From the NCBI GenBank assembly GCA_039720395.1, contig CM077828.1, positions 28,578,069-28,642,068 of the forward strand: a stretch of DNA of 64,000 nt, in the 5' to 3' direction. Of this stretch, positions 33,501-46,296 are shown one piece after another (within the stretch, counting starts at the first letter, position 1; each line of letters begins with the position of its first letter). The stretch is from Liquidambar formosana. Lineage: Eukaryota; Streptophyta; Magnoliopsida; Saxifragales; Altingiaceae. The notes beneath the pieces were generated by a model. The model saw only the letters and a program-made list of their open reading frames with translations, was not told the DNA's origin and ran no database searches. A program made the position numbers and the translations under genes.

Positions 33501-36500
33501 TCCCTCCTTAGATCTAAATTGTCCACCCATCAATATTCAGATATCAGAGCCCTTGTTTTGTAATGGATTTAGTTTAAAACACAAAAATATCAGAATGCCA
33601 CACCCATTTTATATGTTTGACAAGTAAAATACCCAACTTGGAGTGCACGCACACAAATGTAACTAAAAGTACAAGAACATTTGACATGTTCATCCTAGAG
33701 AAATCATAGTACATCATTTGCATCTATTTAATTAGATTTTCATATTGGTGGAGAGCTTAGAATTGCACATATCTATACTACATATAAAAAGATGAATGTG
33801 AGAAAAACTTTTGATTAACTAATATACCCTTATTTTAATTTGTAAATACACAACTACCCTTCTGCATATATAGGAAATATATCAATATAAAACACATACC
33901 TTAATAAGAATTTTAAGGAAACTATAATTTGTATAATAATTAAATAAAACTAAACCCAAATAGAATTCTAAAGAAACGGAAACTATAATTCTTAAAACCC
34001 TAACAATGTTAACATATAAATACAAATAGAAACACATTATAAAAATCATAAAACCCTAACACAAGAAAGAACAACTACTGCTTTTTTCTTCTGTGTCTTT
34101 TATGTGCCTTCATTGCGTCTCCTTTCTTCTGGTGCTTTGTCTGGATATGTAGTTTTCAACTAACTTGACTCATATATACAAATTATGTTTAAACATTTAA
34201 ATCTCTACTTGCATAAACATGTAAATCTCTACCTGCATTGCATGATTGGACTTTTAAATCTCTATTTGAATTGCAAAATTAGCAAGAAAAAGAAAATAAT
34301 CAAAGACGAATCAGTTGAATGAAAATTAAAAGATGCATGCTTGAACAAAAACAAATGAAAACCTAGATTAAGAGGCCCAAAAAAAAAAAAAAAAAACTTG
34401 AATTGCATAAATAAAGTTTTGAATAACACATATAATCTTTGATTATTTTCTAAGGATTCGCATATCAGAAAAAACTTCAATTGCATTATTGAACTTTTAA
34501 ATTGCTGCTGTTGCATAATTTTTATATTTTGTTAAGAATTCATATATAATCTCTGATTTTTGAAAATAATCAAGTCAAATTACTAAAAAAAAGAGAATCA
34601 AAGACGATTTAATTGAAGGAAAATTAAAAAAGAAGCAGGCTTGAACAAAAACAAAACAAACCCCCCCCCCCCCAAAAAAAAAAAAAAAAAAAAAAAAAAG
34701 AAAACCATTAACGAATGCACAAGAAAAAAAGAAAATAAAAAGGGAAGGTCTAATGAACCACCAAAAAAAGTCCCTATCAAATTGTGAGGTTCATGAAACT
34801 TTGCAATATCTACTTGCAAACCCAAAAAACCAAACTAAACAAAACAAAATCAAAAAGAACAAAAAGAAAAGAAAATAACTTAGATCACAACCCCACAAAA
34901 AAAAAAAAGGGTTCAAATATCTTTTTTTTTTTAAAAATGTATAGGCCTAAAAAAATAAAATCACAAACAATGATCCACCATGCATCAACGAAGAAAATAT
35001 ATATATATATATATCAAAATCAAATCATATCAAAGAACCTATGTATAATGAAGTTTCAAAGGTAATTTTAAGCACTATGATTTGGGAAAGATAATGAAAA
35101 AAAAAATATTAATCATATCAAAAGCAATAAATGATTGAGTGATCAAAGTGTTTTCATCTTATGCAAAGGCACGACAAAATTATTAAATTTAAAAAATTAT
35201 TATCATTATTGAAAAAAATAATTTAACTCAAAAAAATTCACGTGCAATGCATGTGTACACCAACTAGTAACTGCCAAAGGGCTGAAACTAGGATGGCTAG
35301 TAAGGAAAAATAAGTACCTCTTCAAAGCCAGCTTGATCGAGGATTGCACGAACATTTTCTGACATAAAATCTACACCAAGAACTGTGATGAATTGGCATC
35401 CAGCTTCTGCCATCTTGACAGCTGTATCAGCCATAACCAATGAATCCGATATATAAATATGTGGCCAGTGCTTCTGTGCAGCAGTTAAGATGCCTTGGAC
35501 CTCAGGGTCCATGTAAAAATGTGCCACGACACCAATTTTCTTCTCCTTTAGCACATTGACAAGTTCTTTAACCTTTGACTCATCAGGGAATATAAATCTT
35601 GCCTGCAATTACACTACAACTTACTTAGAATTTTAATACTTCCACAGAAATTCTCATCTGGAATAGCATGAAATAATAAAAGAAATCTTAATTAATAGAT
35701 TGGGATTCTAATATGGCCTCCTAAGGAAAACAGAAAATGAATAAAGTTAAATAAAATAAAGGTCTTTTTCCATCACAACAACATGCAGCTATCCCATATG
35801 CACGCACGAGGGGCACCAGAGTGGTCAAAATGCCTTGGTGAAGCATTATGATGGCCCTACTGATTTTTTCCGGCTGCCAAATGTACATGTCACATTTAGT
35901 GTGTCACATAGTATGTGTTACGTTACTATTACTAAATTTACCACTACCTTATCAAAATTTTTGAATCATCGGCAATTTAAAATAAATTTGTTTTAAAACT
36001 GTAAACCAGCTCTTTCTGTGGATACTTTGAATGAGATATTCATAGTTCGACCTTGTCCTGTTGCGAGCTTTTACTATGTGCTAAACGTGAGACTGGGTAA
36101 TCCTAAGGGGTGGACCAGTGATTCCTGGGACTACACCTCAAGATGCAGAAGGTTCCCGTAATACCATAATCATTTTTCCCATTAAAAACAGAGTAATGAG
36201 CTAAAAACGAATGCAGATAAAAGATGAGCACAATTCAATCTTCCTATAATCATTTTTCCCATTAAAAACAAAGCAATAAACTAAAATCGAAAGCAGATAC
36301 AGACCCATATTGCTAACCTGAGCTTCAGCATAGCTTCCCTTCGCATGAATACCATCCGCCGTCACCACGAGAGAAGGAAAAGGCTCGAATTGCGGCTTCC
36401 CTTCTCTTGCAGCAACCAAAGCCCTGGTCCGCTTCTGCATACTCATCAAAACATTATGCCAAGTATTCACCCTCGACTGCGCACGACCCGGCAAGCCGAC

Positions 36501-37079
36501 ATTCAGCGCCGCCAAATCCTCCGTCTTAACCTTCAACACCTCCTCCGGCGCCGCCCTATCGAAAACCCAAACCAAACACGAACAAAACCCCTTCGTAATC
36601 TCCGAATCGCTATCCGCCGCAAACCTCATCCTCCCATCACCATCCATCCACGCCTCCAACCACACCTGCGCCGTACACCCCATCACCCGATTCGCCGCGA
36701 CTCGCGCCGCGTCATCGAAAGGCGGAAGAAGACTCGCGTAGTGCAACAACCGCTTCACTCGATCGATCGGCTCCGACAGAGATTGAAACTCCGATACAAG
36801 ACGTTGTAGCTTGCACGCCGCGACCTCAGCTGTCCGCGACGGAGAGGAGGTCACCGCCCAACACGAGAACGAAGAGCTAGGGTTTCGAGAGCTCGGTTTC
36901 AGGGGAGACGAAGGATTCGAATCCGGGTTTGGGGATTGTATGCATTTTAGAGATTTGAAGAAGGACGAACTGTCTCTGGGGATGTGGAACCTCAGAGGCG
37001 ATGATCTAGGGTTAGGGTTTAGTGAAACGGAGAAGTAGGAAGAAGAAGAAGCTCTCATCATCACCCCTGCAGAGTCCAT
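30520..37079 (-). CDS. QS: Quinolinate synthase, chloroplastic (SufE-NadA fusion)
   Basis: Seven exons, all phase 0: 37079-36318, 35602-35318, 33338-33120, 32951-32772, 32303-31791, 30843-30682, 30594-30520; 731 residues, close to the length known for Arabidopsis QS (OLD5). It condenses iminoaspartate with dihydroxyacetone phosphate to quinolinate in plastid NAD synthesis. Residues 1 to about 75 are Ser/Pro-rich like a transit peptide. About 85-250 is a SufE cysteine-desulfurase activator domain with the acceptor Cys135 in GCTAQVW. Exons 2-7 encode NadA, with HFYMDPEVQG, CTSSNVVQT, SDSLVMAD, the Cys-rich GCSIHGGCASCPYMK (cluster ligands) and VGCEPILHMRHFQ. An in-frame ATG ten codons upstream (37109) is possible; 37079 was preferred because the transit peptide then starts MDSAG. 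Intron 2 contains a Helitron. Confidence 0.93.
33772..35267 (+). mobile_element. Non-autonomous Helitron inside intron 2 of QS
   Basis: The 5' end is A|TCTATACTACATATAAAAAG at 33772. The 3' end is a hairpin CACGTGC/GCATGTG at 35239-35256, then CTAG|T at 35264-35267. 1496 bp, opposite in orientation to the host gene. The 5' end matches the Helitron ending at 4415, showing one family. There is no coding capacity; it holds long A-runs and an (AT)n. Confidence 0.85.
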
Positions 37080-40000
37080 TGACGATGTGGGTAGAGAGAA
37101 AAAGATCAAACGGAGAGATTGAGGAGAGAGAAGGGATGACCTTAAAGTGCGGACCTTTGTAGCGGAGGCGGAGGCAGAGGCAGAGGCAGAGAGAGATGGG
37201 AAGAGACAGAGAGAGAGAGAGAGAGAGGTGTTAGTGGATATGCAGAGCAGAGAAAGCAGAGCCTTTAATTAATAGAAGGTCGAAAATGGAGAGAAGAAAG
37301 TACGCGCGAAAGAGAAAGGAAAAAAATGGGAAATGGGGGGGTGCAAAGGAAGGATGATAAATGGACGCAGGTGGATGAAGTTTTTGAAATCTCCTTTTCA
37401 GAGGTGGCTTTCCTTTCCGTTTTCATTTGTGTTTTTGCTATTTAAGAAAAAAATGAAAATTATTTGTCTTGTTTTTTTCCCTTCAACTTTTAAAACAAAA
37501 AAAAAAAAATGGCATAAAAGAGGAAAAGAAATTTTTTGGGTGTAAATAAGAGAAGAAATTATTTCATTTTGCAAATTTTTTTTTTATAGGAATTTTATTT
37601 TGCAAAAATTTGACATATGAATGTGTGTTTCTATTGTTGGTTCATTGTTGAGAGAGACATGCGAAAACTTATTAAAAATGACATTTTTGGTGAAATTTGA
37701 AGATTGAAAACAAAATATGATACCAAATGATCGTAAGTAGAAAAGCTTAATAAATCATTTTCCATGCCATAACATCGTACTAGAATAATAACATAGCACT
37801 ATCGTTGTTTTTCTCTTCAATTATCCGAATGATTTAATTTTTTTTTTTAAATGTTAAAACTATCGGTTTTATGTAAAAAAAAATTATTTAATTGTTGATT
37901 TGTTAAATGCATGGTTATAATTAATCCAATATATATATATATATGTTTCCCTTTCACCGTGAGAAAGTAAATCTCATGTCAACAAGTGAATTCTTAAAAT
38001 AATTATTGTAGAGAGAATTGAAGGAAAAAATTTAATTTTATACTTTATCTTTTTTATTTCACGTTTTAAAACAAATATTAAAGTAGTTTAAGGATTTACA
38101 TGGAACAAAAAATTCTAAGCATTTTTAAGAGGGTGATCTTTTCCTATGGAAAATGATTTTTAAGACCACTTCTGTTAACTTAACGAGTAAGATCATGGTA
38201 TTTTTGTAAATATAACAATTAATGTCCAATAGTTTCTTATTCTCATGAGGATACCAACATTTTCCTTAAAAAAGCAATAACTTTTTTTTGAAGAGTTCAA
38301 TTTCGATAAAAATCATATTTTTAGATTGTACTTATCAAGAGTTTCAAAACAAAACCCATGCTGATTAGGAAATTTTATAAATAAAAATTTGAAATTAAAT
38401 CAGAAATCAAATTAAGTTTAATATAACTTGAAAATCAAGTTAAATATACTATTTAAATTGAAAATCAGGTTAAATTTACGTTGAAAATCAAATTAATTTA
38501 CTTTGAAAAAATCCCACACCTATATTTGTTGAAAATCATTGCTGACCAAAGGGCTTAAAATAGTTATAGGGTAGAGGTATTTTAGTCAATTCAACCAAGT
38601 GTAAAAATGGAATGAAACAAACATATCATATTACACCCAAGACCACCGTGAAACAGGGGGAGGGGATCAAGGAAAGGGAAACAAGGAATAGCTCTTTGGT
38701 TTGAAAACGGCATTAGCGTCATAGCAACTTGAGTTCCATTATGTGTTTGACGGACAATTTCAATTGAAAGCATTTACGGAATGCTAGCTAATTCAATTAA
38801 CAGATTTGGTTCTCTAAAGTGGTCTTATATAGCACCACTCTCTCCCTATATGTAATATTATAGATTACCAACACTAAGACTTAAGCAGTTAATCGACTTT
38901 ATGTAATAGGAAAATGATATATGTTCTTTCTTTTTTTTCCATCCAAATTCAAATTTTCAAATGATGTGACAAAAATGACAATCACAATTTTAAATTTTAA
39001 AATTAAAAATTAAATAGTTAGATTCAATACAAATATGCTATCTCATTTAGGGTACTAAATTTAAGAAAATGTTTTAGGATTAATAGCATTGCTCTTATGT
39101 AATAATATTCATCATCACCCAGTGGGGCCATTGCATGAGTCAAAAGGGCCATGGTATCTTTGCAAGCCAACTCCAAAAAGGCACTAATACCTGGGCCTCC
39201 TTCGAGACTCTGCCCACACATATATGGCGGTGTGGGGGCCAAAAAGTGCGAAACGAAAGTGGTTCAAGGCCGGTGTGCGCAACGCACTTGCAGCCACCCA
39301 CTTGTAAGAAAAGGGACCAATAGCTTGTTAACATCAATTGTGGCTAAACGGCCGCCGAAATCTCTAAGACTAGCTACCCATATTACAGTTACTTATACCC
39401 AAAAAAAAAAAAAAAAATTCCCATCTTACAGAAGTTGTGGCTTTCTTTCGTTCAACGGATGTAGTCCTTAGATGTCTTGGTTTCAAGTCCTGAACTTAAT
39501 CAATTTTTGTGATTTTGTGAGAGCCTCGGTTTTAAACAATTCTTGTGGTTTACGAGAGGTTGTAGGCTTCTAGGGTTTTATCCTAATCCCATGAACAATC
39601 AACATATTGGAATTGGGAGTTAGAAAAAAATTAAAAAAATCATGCATATTTTTATTATTATTTATTTTTGATAAAAAATTTTACAAGTAAACGTCAGGTC
39701 CACGCAAATTAAATTCCACTATATAACAAATATGGATGGATAAGCACAAGGTGCGTGAAAATTATAAAATCTTATACGAGTGACGAAAGTTTGAAAGATT
39801 AGTAAGAGTTTAATTAATTCAAAGCATCTGTTTCCTGAGAAATGATCCCTTGCTAATTGAGTTGACCATTGGGTTTACAAAATTATTGATGGGTACTGCT
39901 GTTTTCAAACTGAAGATGAAGTGAATGCTTGCATCAAGTAATTCGTCACTTAATACACTGTTATAAAATATGAGACAATGAGAGTGCAGCATATGGAACT

Positions 40001-40617
40001 TGCACTGCACTTTCCTTGGTCAACTGAGCAACTGAGTAGGGAGAGGGGAAGTCTTTGGGGAAATAAAAGTCCCATGGGCCATGGTGACTTTGTTGAATAG
40101 CTTTCATAGAAGCCATGCCCTATTGGCTAGTGGGGGTTACTTTATTGTGATTGAGGACAAAGGCAGCATGGTGGTAGTTGAGGAAGATTTGGGTTCTTCC
40201 TTCCTAGTCTAGGAAAAATTGGTTGGGCGTTGAATCAAAAGACGGCCATCATCTTGCATTAACTGAATGGAACGTGCCACACAGATACGTTGAACTTTTT
40301 CAAAGCGAAAGCCATTAGATAGGTTAAAAGTTCGAATCCTTCCTAATAACTTAAAAAAAAAAAAAAAAAAAAATAGAGATATATGAGCTTTTATATGTGA
40401 AATGCAGGGTGATACTAAACAAAAAGCAAAGCTAACATCCCAGTTGAAACACTCTATATAATTTTATCATGTGGCACTAGACATATATCCTTTCATTTGT
40501 CACCTAAAAATGAAGTAAATATATTTATTAAAAATGTGAATAAATTAAATTCACTGATTATTCGAGCCCAGTATACTATTGTTTCATTGTATGATATTCT
40601 CTTAATAATTTGATGTT
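37080..40617. other. QS 5' flank and long intergenic region, no gene
   Basis: The 5' flank of QS has a (GA)n run at 37207-37231, common in plant 5' leaders. From 37.3 to 40.6 kb I see only AT-rich sequence, poly(A) runs (39399, 40350) and a possible SINE tail at 40290-40372 with a B-box-like GTTCGAATCC followed by poly(A). No supported ORF. Confidence 0.5.
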
Positions 40618-40622
40618 CTAAT

Positions 40623-41018
40623 TGTTGGGAGAAATTAACCTTTCTCTACCACATACATAGCAATTAACACGAGAAGAAAGAAAGAATTAAAAAAGCAATA
40701 ACACAGAAATTTACGTGGTTTTCTCTAGTTGAGGTATCTCCACGGCACACACATAATTCCATTATGCTCTGATGCGAAAAAGAGAATACAAGATACAAAG
40801 CTTTTTGACAGCTAGCTCTCCTTATATATAACATCCGTAGTAATTAGGGTTAACATAGAACTATAAGAAAATACCTAAAATACTCTTCTATAAAAATACG
40901 AAAGTTGTACTATAGGGCCGCGATGACGGCACAACAGGAGTCTTCAACCCCCTTGGGGGGTTACGCCCCCTAGATCAATCCTGCTGACTAATATCATCAG
41001 ACTCCACATACCACAACA
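40623..41018 (-). mobile_element. Solo LTR (copia-type), 5-bp TSD CTAAT
   Basis: 396 bp, TG...CA ends, flanked by CTAAT at 40618-40622 and 41019-41023. Minus-strand reading has a TATA box (TTATATATAAGGAGAGC near 40830) and 'accacgtaaatttctgtgt', the usual copia U5 motif. No internal retroelement sequence adjoins. Confidence 0.85.
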
Positions 41019-41023
41019 CTAAT

Positions 41024-42240
41024 ATGTAAAAACACCACCTCCCCCCCCCTCTCCACACACACATACAAAAAAAAAAAAAAAAATGAAAAAGAAAAAGAAG
41101 AAGAAGAAGAGGAAGAAGAGGAAGCACAACTTGAACACATGAGGTCAACATCTTAATTTCCTCATAAAGTATCAAATTGTCAGCAAGTAGCTGATCTTAC
41201 TCATCCATGCAGCACAGAATCATTCATCTCTACATGGAACGACATGGGTGCAGGGTTAGAATTCCTCACATTGACAGTAATAAGAAGCATAATTTAAAAT
41301 TTTAAAAATTAAAAATTAAAAATTAAATTAAGTCCTTCGCATTGATATTTACAAGTGGACAAGTCCTTGGAAGTGTCTGTTCCATTTGTACCTAAGCACT
41401 TCTTTCGTCGTTCTTTCCGATTTTAAAAATCTTTCAAACTGGGTTCTACTTCATGGCCTGATATAATAACCTTTGCCTTTTAATAGATGTTAACTCTAGT
41501 ATTAGTAATTTAGTAGTATACATCAGGGTAGGACAGGCATGGGCCCCAAAGCTTTGAAAATTTCTTTTGAAGGTTATATAATCTACAATTAAGATGCCCT
41601 ATCCTAGATTCTCTTAAAGACATATTTCAGTTAAAGACATATTTCAGTAACATTAGAAAATACACCACCCCTCCAAAGGGTAATTTTCTTGCCTCAATCT
41701 TCTTCTTCTTTTTATTTTTTTATGATCGATAAAATTTGCCCATATCTCTAACCCCCAATTTCGATAAATGGGTATTAATAATTTTTCTTAAATAAAAACA
41801 AACTTTGAGTTGCACTTGCTCTTCGATATAAAAGTTTTTGCATGTGAAATTGGGCAATGTGACAGTGCACACTTTGTACCTCTATCAAATAATTACAGTT
41901 AGTAGTCATTGCTAGTTTAGTTAGTAGTAATTTATTAGATAGTTAATAGCATTTTGCACTGAACTGTAAATTTTTTTCTCGTAACCCGACGAATCTAAAA
42001 CTCCCCATCACAATGATTAATCCTAATGTCCATATATCACTGGTCCAATAACAACTCACGGTGACTGAGCTAGATCCTCGGTTGGTGATGCAATCACTGC
42101 TCAAAAGGCCGGCCAGGTGGCCATGTTATTGGTTTGTTTCACAATGAGTTTTCCCTCTCTGGTTTCCTTCAAACATTTGTCCGAGTTCTCTTCATCCATT
42201 GCTCGTTCTTTGAGCCATATTCAATACCAATCCCATTACA
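41024..42240. other. Intergenic and 5' flank of the LysM kinase gene
   Basis: Contains a (GAA)n-like tract near 41085-41125 and a diverged copy of the 22327 MITE at about 41868-41996. Upstream ATGs at 42123 and 42144 open a frame that overlaps the kinase start, a possible uORF. Confidence 0.45.
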
Positions 42241-44103
42241 ATGGTTTCTCTCTCCAAATTCACCTGCGTTTACGCGATAATTTTCCTGATCAAACCCATC
42301 TTTTCTCTGCAATTCTATGACAAATCCAACTGCACTTCAGCAGTACAATTTCCGGGTTCCAACTACCTTTGCAACTCACAAAAACTCCCCTGCGATACCT
42401 ACATAGCCTACAGAGCCCAGAAGAATTTCCAGAATCTCTCTTCCATTGCTTTTCTCTTCAATTCAACCACAACCCAAATCCTCTCTATCAACAAGATGAT
42501 CCCAGCTGATTCAACTAGTCTCCAGCTCGGTCAAGAGATCCTCATCCCCATTACCTGCTCTTGCCCCGATATTTTCTCCCGAGCCATTGTCATGTATCAT
42601 CCTTCTAAATCAGATTCATTGTCTAGTGTTGCCTGTGGAGTTTTTGAAGGGCTGGCGAAGGCGCAAAGTCTAAAAGACGAAAACCCAGATTTTGGAGGTG
42701 AAAACAGCGGCAACAGTTTTGATATCAAGATCCCCATTCGATGTGCCTGTCCTGATAGTACGGCGAAACGCAATGGTATAAAGTACCTTGTGACATACCC
42801 AGTTATTGAGGATGATCATCCAGGCTTGATAGCGAGCAAATTTGGAGTGCTTGAAGAAATGATCTTGAATGTTAATAGCATATTGGACCCATATGCAGCC
42901 ATTTTCCCTCAAACCACATTGCTCATTCCCACCAAGGATGTTCCTGTTGTGAATTGGGATATTGAAAACGTCCCCGAAGATTCATCTCCCAGTCCTGGAG
43001 CAGGAACTCCTCTGAGAATTTTTCCGGGTCCAAAATCGAATGGCAATAATCCTTATGTAGTCCTTGGTGGGGCTGTTTTGGCAGCAACTGTTCTAGTATT
43101 TGTGGGTTCTGTGTTGTTTGTAAGTGTTTGGAAAAAGGTTCAGCATCAGAGTTTTCAACCTTTGTCTCCTCGAAGTTCACGGCTATCAAATTTCTCCCCT
43201 GATTTTATAGATGGGATGTCCAAGTTGAAGCACTCATTGGTGAATTTCACCTTGGAGGAGTTGAAGATTGCAACTGAGGATTTCGGCGAGGCTTCTGTGA
43301 TCGGTACAGCAGTATATCAAGGTAAGATTGGCGGTTCCAAGTTGGCGATCGAACAGATGACTTCAAAGGAAGCAGCTCACCATGTCATTGACATATTGAC
43401 AAAGATTAGTCATATAAATGTGGTGAAGCTTGAAGGGTGCTGCTATGAGACCAGCCCTTATCTCGTGTTCGAGTTTGCAGAAAATGGTAGCTTGAGGGAC
43501 TGTTTGTCCAATGCAAAGATGGCTAGGCAGCTCACATGGACGAAAAGAGCGCAAATTGCTTTCGACCTTGCAGTGGGTCTTCATTACGTACATTACTGCA
43601 CAAAGCCGGCTTATGTTCATCGAAACATAAACAGCAGAAATGTGCTTATAACCAATGATTGGAGGGCCAAGATTTCTGGGTTTAGATTGGCAAAACCTCT
43701 GAGTTCCATTGAAGAAAAGAGAGAGACTAATTGGAATGAATCTGTGATTGTGGGTAGGAAGGGGTATTTGGCACCTGAGTACCTTTATTATGGGCAGGCT
43801 TCACCCAAGGTGGATATATTTGCATTTGGAGTTGTTTTGCTTGAGTTGTTATCGGCGAAAGAGGCTATTACAGAAGAGAATTTGTTGAAGGATCCTATCA
43901 GTTTCTTGGGTGATGGAGGGCTTGAAGATTCTTCAGGTTGCTTGGATAAGTTGAAGAGATTCATGGATCCTGTTTTGGAGGGAGACTACCCATTGGGTGA
44001 TAATGTGTGTCTAGCACTGTTGGACAGGGGTTGTGTAGATGAGGACCCCCAACATAGACCCACCATGAATGATGTCTTGAAGGCTCTTTCAAGAATTCTG
44101 TAA
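42241..44103 (+). CDS. LysM receptor-like protein with a dead kinase domain (LYK4/LYK5/LYR type)
   Basis: 620 residues, intronless, the usual length and structure for this class. It is expected at the plasma membrane as a co-receptor for chitin or lipochitooligosaccharide signals. Signal peptide 1-23; extracellular region about 24-265 with three LysM units tied by cysteines C31, C44, C51, the CSC at 106-108, C132 and the CAC at 168-170; membrane segment about 271-297; kinase-like domain about 340-620. The kinase cannot be catalytic: the glycine loop is eroded (VIGTAVYQG), the ATP lysine is Glu371 (LAIEQM), the HRD is HRN (460-462) and the DFG is GFR (480-482). APE (511-513) and the C-lobe remain. 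It therefore probably signals through a partner active LysM kinase (CERK1-like). Family assignment is secure; the exact orthologue is not. Confidence 0.92.
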   Translation: MVSLSKFTCVYAIIFLIKPIFSLQFYDKSNCTSAVQFPGSNYLCNSQKLPCDTYIAYRAQKNFQNLSSIAFLFNSTTTQILSINKMIPADSTSLQLGQEILIPITCSCPDIFSRAIVMYHPSKSDSLSSVACGVFEGLAKAQSLKDENPDFGGENSGNSFDIKIPIRCACPDSTAKRNGIKYLVTYPVIEDDHPGLIASKFGVLEEMILNVNSILDPYAAIFPQTTLLIPTKDVPVVNWDIENVPEDSSPSPGAGTPLRIFPGPKSNGNNPYVVLGGAVLAATVLVFVGSVLFVSVWKKVQHQSFQPLSPRSSRLSNFSPDFIDGMSKLKHSLVNFTLEELKIATEDFGEASVIGTAVYQGKIGGSKLAIEQMTSKEAAHHVIDILTKISHINVVKLEGCCYETSPYLVFEFAENGSLRDCLSNAKMARQLTWTKRAQIAFDLAVGLHYVHYCTKPAYVHRNINSRNVLITNDWRAKISGFRLAKPLSSIEEKRETNWNESVIVGRKGYLAPEYLYYGQASPKVDIFAFGVVLLELLSAKEAITEENLLKDPISFLGDGGLEDSSGCLDKLKRFMDPVLEGDYPLGDNVCLALLDRGCVDEDPQHRPTMNDVLKALSRIL

Positions 44104-45161
44104 AAAAAAATAAAAATTTTGTTTTTTGTTTTGCAATGTGGGTTGCAAAACTTTAGTAGTCAAAGACACTATTTTGGGCAAGTTGTATATATATGTAAAT
44201 GCGGCTTGATATACCTTGTGCAAGTTGTGTGATTTTTCTAGTTTGTGCATGATGGGATTTGTTTAGACCCAATGACCAAGATATGCCTCACCCAAAAAAA
44301 AAAGAAAAAAAAAAGAAGAAGAAGAGGGGGATCAATGTGATTTTTCTTTTAAAGTAAAGATCCGGCTGACCGCTTTGTTTCATTCTTGCACGAATATTTT
44401 ACATGTAATAAAAATGAAAATACCGGGCTGTCTAGTTGAAGAAGATCGAAAAAAAAAAATGGCAGTTTAATGTTTTGAATTCTATTACAATCACTCTCTG
44501 TGGATCATCATCACCAGAGCAGTTCATCTTCCAACTATGACCCCCAAGATTGGGGATCCTATCAAGAGGTACCTAGTCCTTTTCTATTGTTCTCCAATGA
44601 GACAATTTATTTTTAAAGGGGTTGTTTGGGAAATATAAAAATCTAACTAGTTGAAGAAGCATCCGACCGGTGTTGATCTTACTACTATTTTGGTAAGGCC
44701 ATTTTTCCCTGCAAATCTATTCGACCTTACACAGAAAAATAAGGCATAAAGACGTAATCATAATTTTTTTTTTAGAAAAAAAAAAAAAAAAAACACTAAA
44801 TAACAGTGAAGAAGTGGACCAACCTGATCTAGTTTCAAAATTCCCAAACTTAGCATGAAGGTTTGCTACTTCTGATTTACCTCCCATTGTGTTCAGTGGT
44901 GGGGGAGATGATGGGGAAGTGTTTGCTATATAAAATATTTGCTTTTAGAAGAAAAGGGTGACTGGTGGTGAGCATCAGCTACCAAATTAAGTACCAACAC
45001 TTCATTTCCAGTATGTCAAAGGGGTTTTCAAAGTATTATCAACACACACAGATCCATCAAAGCCAAGGGAACTGTGACGGCCTGACGGGAGGTGGAGCCT
45101 GTTGGTCCTCCAATTTAGTCTGAATTTTGGACTGGCCCAGACCCACTTAAAATTAGCTGAA
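44104..45161. other. Intergenic downstream of the LysM kinase
   Basis: 3' flank with A-rich tracts. No gene, RNA or clear repeat identified. Confidence 0.4.
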
Positions 45162-45562
45162 GGGAATGGCTATTGCAACCCCCCATTCTTATCACCCCAC
45201 CTCACATCTTTTAGGTTTTTAAGGTTTTATGCAAAATATAAAATGTTTTTATGAAAACCAGTCCGTGATGTCCACTAGAAAACATCATTTTGAACAACTT
45301 TGTAGAAGAAAGTTTTTCCTTAATCAATCGTTTAAATATACTTTTTAGCCATTTAAAGCCTTTATTTCATTTTTTGCCAAAAAGTCTACCTAAACGATAG
45401 ATTTTGAAAAAACTTTCTTCTATAAAGTTATTCAAAATGATGTTTTCTAGTGGACCAAGGGACTGGTTTTTGCAAAAACCTTTTATATTTTTCATAAAAT
45501 CTTAAAAACTAAAAAGAAAGGGGTGGGGTTATATGAATGGGGGGTTGCAATAGTCGTTGCCC
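45162..45562. mobile_element. Mutator-type MITE, family M, copy 6, perfect 9-bp TSD
   Basis: 401 bp, flanked by TTAGCTGAA at 45153-45161 and 45563-45571. TIRs start GGGAATGGCTATTGCAACC. One of the best-preserved copies. Confidence 0.92.
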
Positions 45563-45571
45563 TTAGCTGAA

Positions 45572-46296
45572 CTGGGTTCAGGTCTAGTGCTTTGAGTTGA
45601 ATTTGGACAGGGTGTCGACCCAACCCATACCGTACATTGACTTGAGGTTATAACCTTGTTCATCTGTAAATTTTTCTTTTTAAGGTACAATTAGAGGGAT
45701 TCAACCCTTAATCTATCCTAATCTTATCATTTTTTCCAAGTAAGTCTCCTAGTGTAATTGTGATATGGTTATATGGTATCACAAGTCAATGAAAGTGAAG
45801 CAAAATCAGATTGTGTAAACAACTCTTTCATAAATAAAAAAATTAAAAAATTAAAATAAAAAAAAAAACATCGAAGCAAAATTGGATTGTGATGCTAAAA
45901 AATACTCTAACAATCCCATTTTATTTTACTCCCATTAATTTGTGATATACGTCAATCGTATCACAATTACATGTAAGTTTTTCTCCTTTTCTCAACTCTC
46001 CACACCACTAGACTATCCTAGTGGCTTTGTTCATTAGAAGAACCTCTATGTAACCGTGGCATGGCCACATAATGTCACGGGTCAATCATAACCAAATAAA
46101 ATAGAATTGTGATTTTGCTTCGCTGTGATTCGCCGTAACACCACGCAACCCATGTCACAGTTACATGGCAGTTCTTCTCTTTGTTCATTTGTAATTTTGT
46201 ACAATAATGCCAGAAACTGAGAAACCTGCAACTCTTAACTTAACTGGTGTAGGCGTGTTGCCCGACCCAGTGCAAGCTGGCCTTAATTGTCCACTT
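45572..46296. other. Intergenic, no gene
   Basis: AT-rich with a SINE-like fragment (about 45680-45780). Nothing else supported. Confidence 0.4.

Noticed and set aside
36345..36809. 154-codon plus-strand ORF in QS exon 1
   Set aside because: It lies entirely opposite the SufE domain coding exon and is Arg/Pro-rich, as antisense shadows of GC-rich exons are.
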